Source: Planctomycetota bacterium (GTDB taxonomy: Bacteria; Planctomycetota; Planctomycetia; Pirellulales; Pirellulaceae). From it: a stretch of DNA of 23,014 nucleotides. Location of the stretch: assembly GCA_024274855.1 (NCBI GenBank), contig JAJSAJ010000611.1, forward strand, positions 1 to 23,014, read 5' to 3'. A program made the position numbers and the translations under genes. Below the pieces are notes generated by a model. That model was not told where the DNA came from, searched no databases, and worked only from the letters and a program-made list of their open reading frames with translations. Positions 22,905 to 23,014 of the stretch are shown here, one piece after another (the first letter of the stretch is position 1; the number at the start of each line of letters is the position of its first letter).

Positions 22905-23014
22905 ACCGGCGGATCAATGGTTGTCGCGTTTACTGGGGGGCGTTCGTGCGGCGATCCTCCTTAGCTGCGAGACTGATTCACCCATGGGGCGAGCCCACGG
23001 GGGTCTGTACGCGG
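22904..23014. repeat. Interspersed repeat, copy 2 (cut by the right edge)
   Basis: Bases 22911-23014 match 5071-5174 with 6 differences and no gaps. Four of the six differences fall in the left 17 bases (22912, 22919, 22920 and 22927), i.e. in or next to the proposed folded arm. The element stops at the window end, so its right arm is not visible. Confidence 0.7.

Overview
The window most likely comes from a planctomycete (Planctomycetota, probably Pirellulales or a relative). The evidence is indirect. There is a tRNA-Gly/trigger factor/clpP/clpP block with two different clpP genes. There is a secreted NPCBM-type GH27 enzyme and a secreted deacetylase fused to FG-GAP repeats, a BshB1-like deacetylase, and several small conserved proteins of planctomycete type. 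Palindromic intergenic repeats read as 'EGEAPAEP' when translated. I see no transposase, phage gene or CRISPR array.

Layout. 1-311: start of a small membrane protein leaving the left edge (-). 312-923: spacer with a nested palindrome. 924-2786: secreted polysaccharide deacetylase-like/FG-GAP protein (+), convergent with a secreted GH27 alpha-galactosidase-like enzyme (-, 2829-4895). About 5063-5205: a repeat whose second copy forms the right end of the window. 5205-9559 (-): HAD phosphatase, PfkB sugar kinase, BshB1-like deacetylase, small membrane protein and PhyH dioxygenase; the first two overlap by ATGA. 9874-10893: lipoprotein (-). 11356-14481 (-): tRNA-Gly with its own promoter, trigger factor, clpP2, clpP1. 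14899-17640 (+): GlsB/YeaQ-type membrane protein, ilvN, ilvC and a small conserved protein. 17710-18947: a radical SAM gene bracketed by two inverted copies of a palindromic element. 19101-22518 (-): secreted conserved protein, SurA/PpiC-type peptidyl-prolyl isomerase, mutY. The right edge is the second copy of the 5.1-kb repeat.

The most striking observation is that three conserved genes each contain one in-frame stop codon, with the same frame continuing as good homologous protein on the far side. They are the trigger factor (TGA at 13290-13292), the SurA/PpiC isomerase (TAG at 20762-20764) and mutY (TAG at 20040-20042). All three can be explained by a single C-to-T change in the coding strand; for the two TAGs the expected codon is most simply CAG (Gln). 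TAG and TGA both end other genes here at their normal lengths, so a general code change is unlikely. Read-through or suppression, recent nonsense mutations, and base errors or DNA damage remain open.

Functionally the window mixes housekeeping protein quality control (trigger factor, two ClpPs, parvulin isomerase), base-excision repair (MutY), branched-chain amino acid synthesis (ilvN, ilvC), sugar or thiol metabolism (HAD, PfkB, BshB1-like) and secreted carbohydrate degradation (GH27, deacetylase). I found no convincing undescribed multi-gene system. The novelty is in the interrupted genes and the structured repeats.
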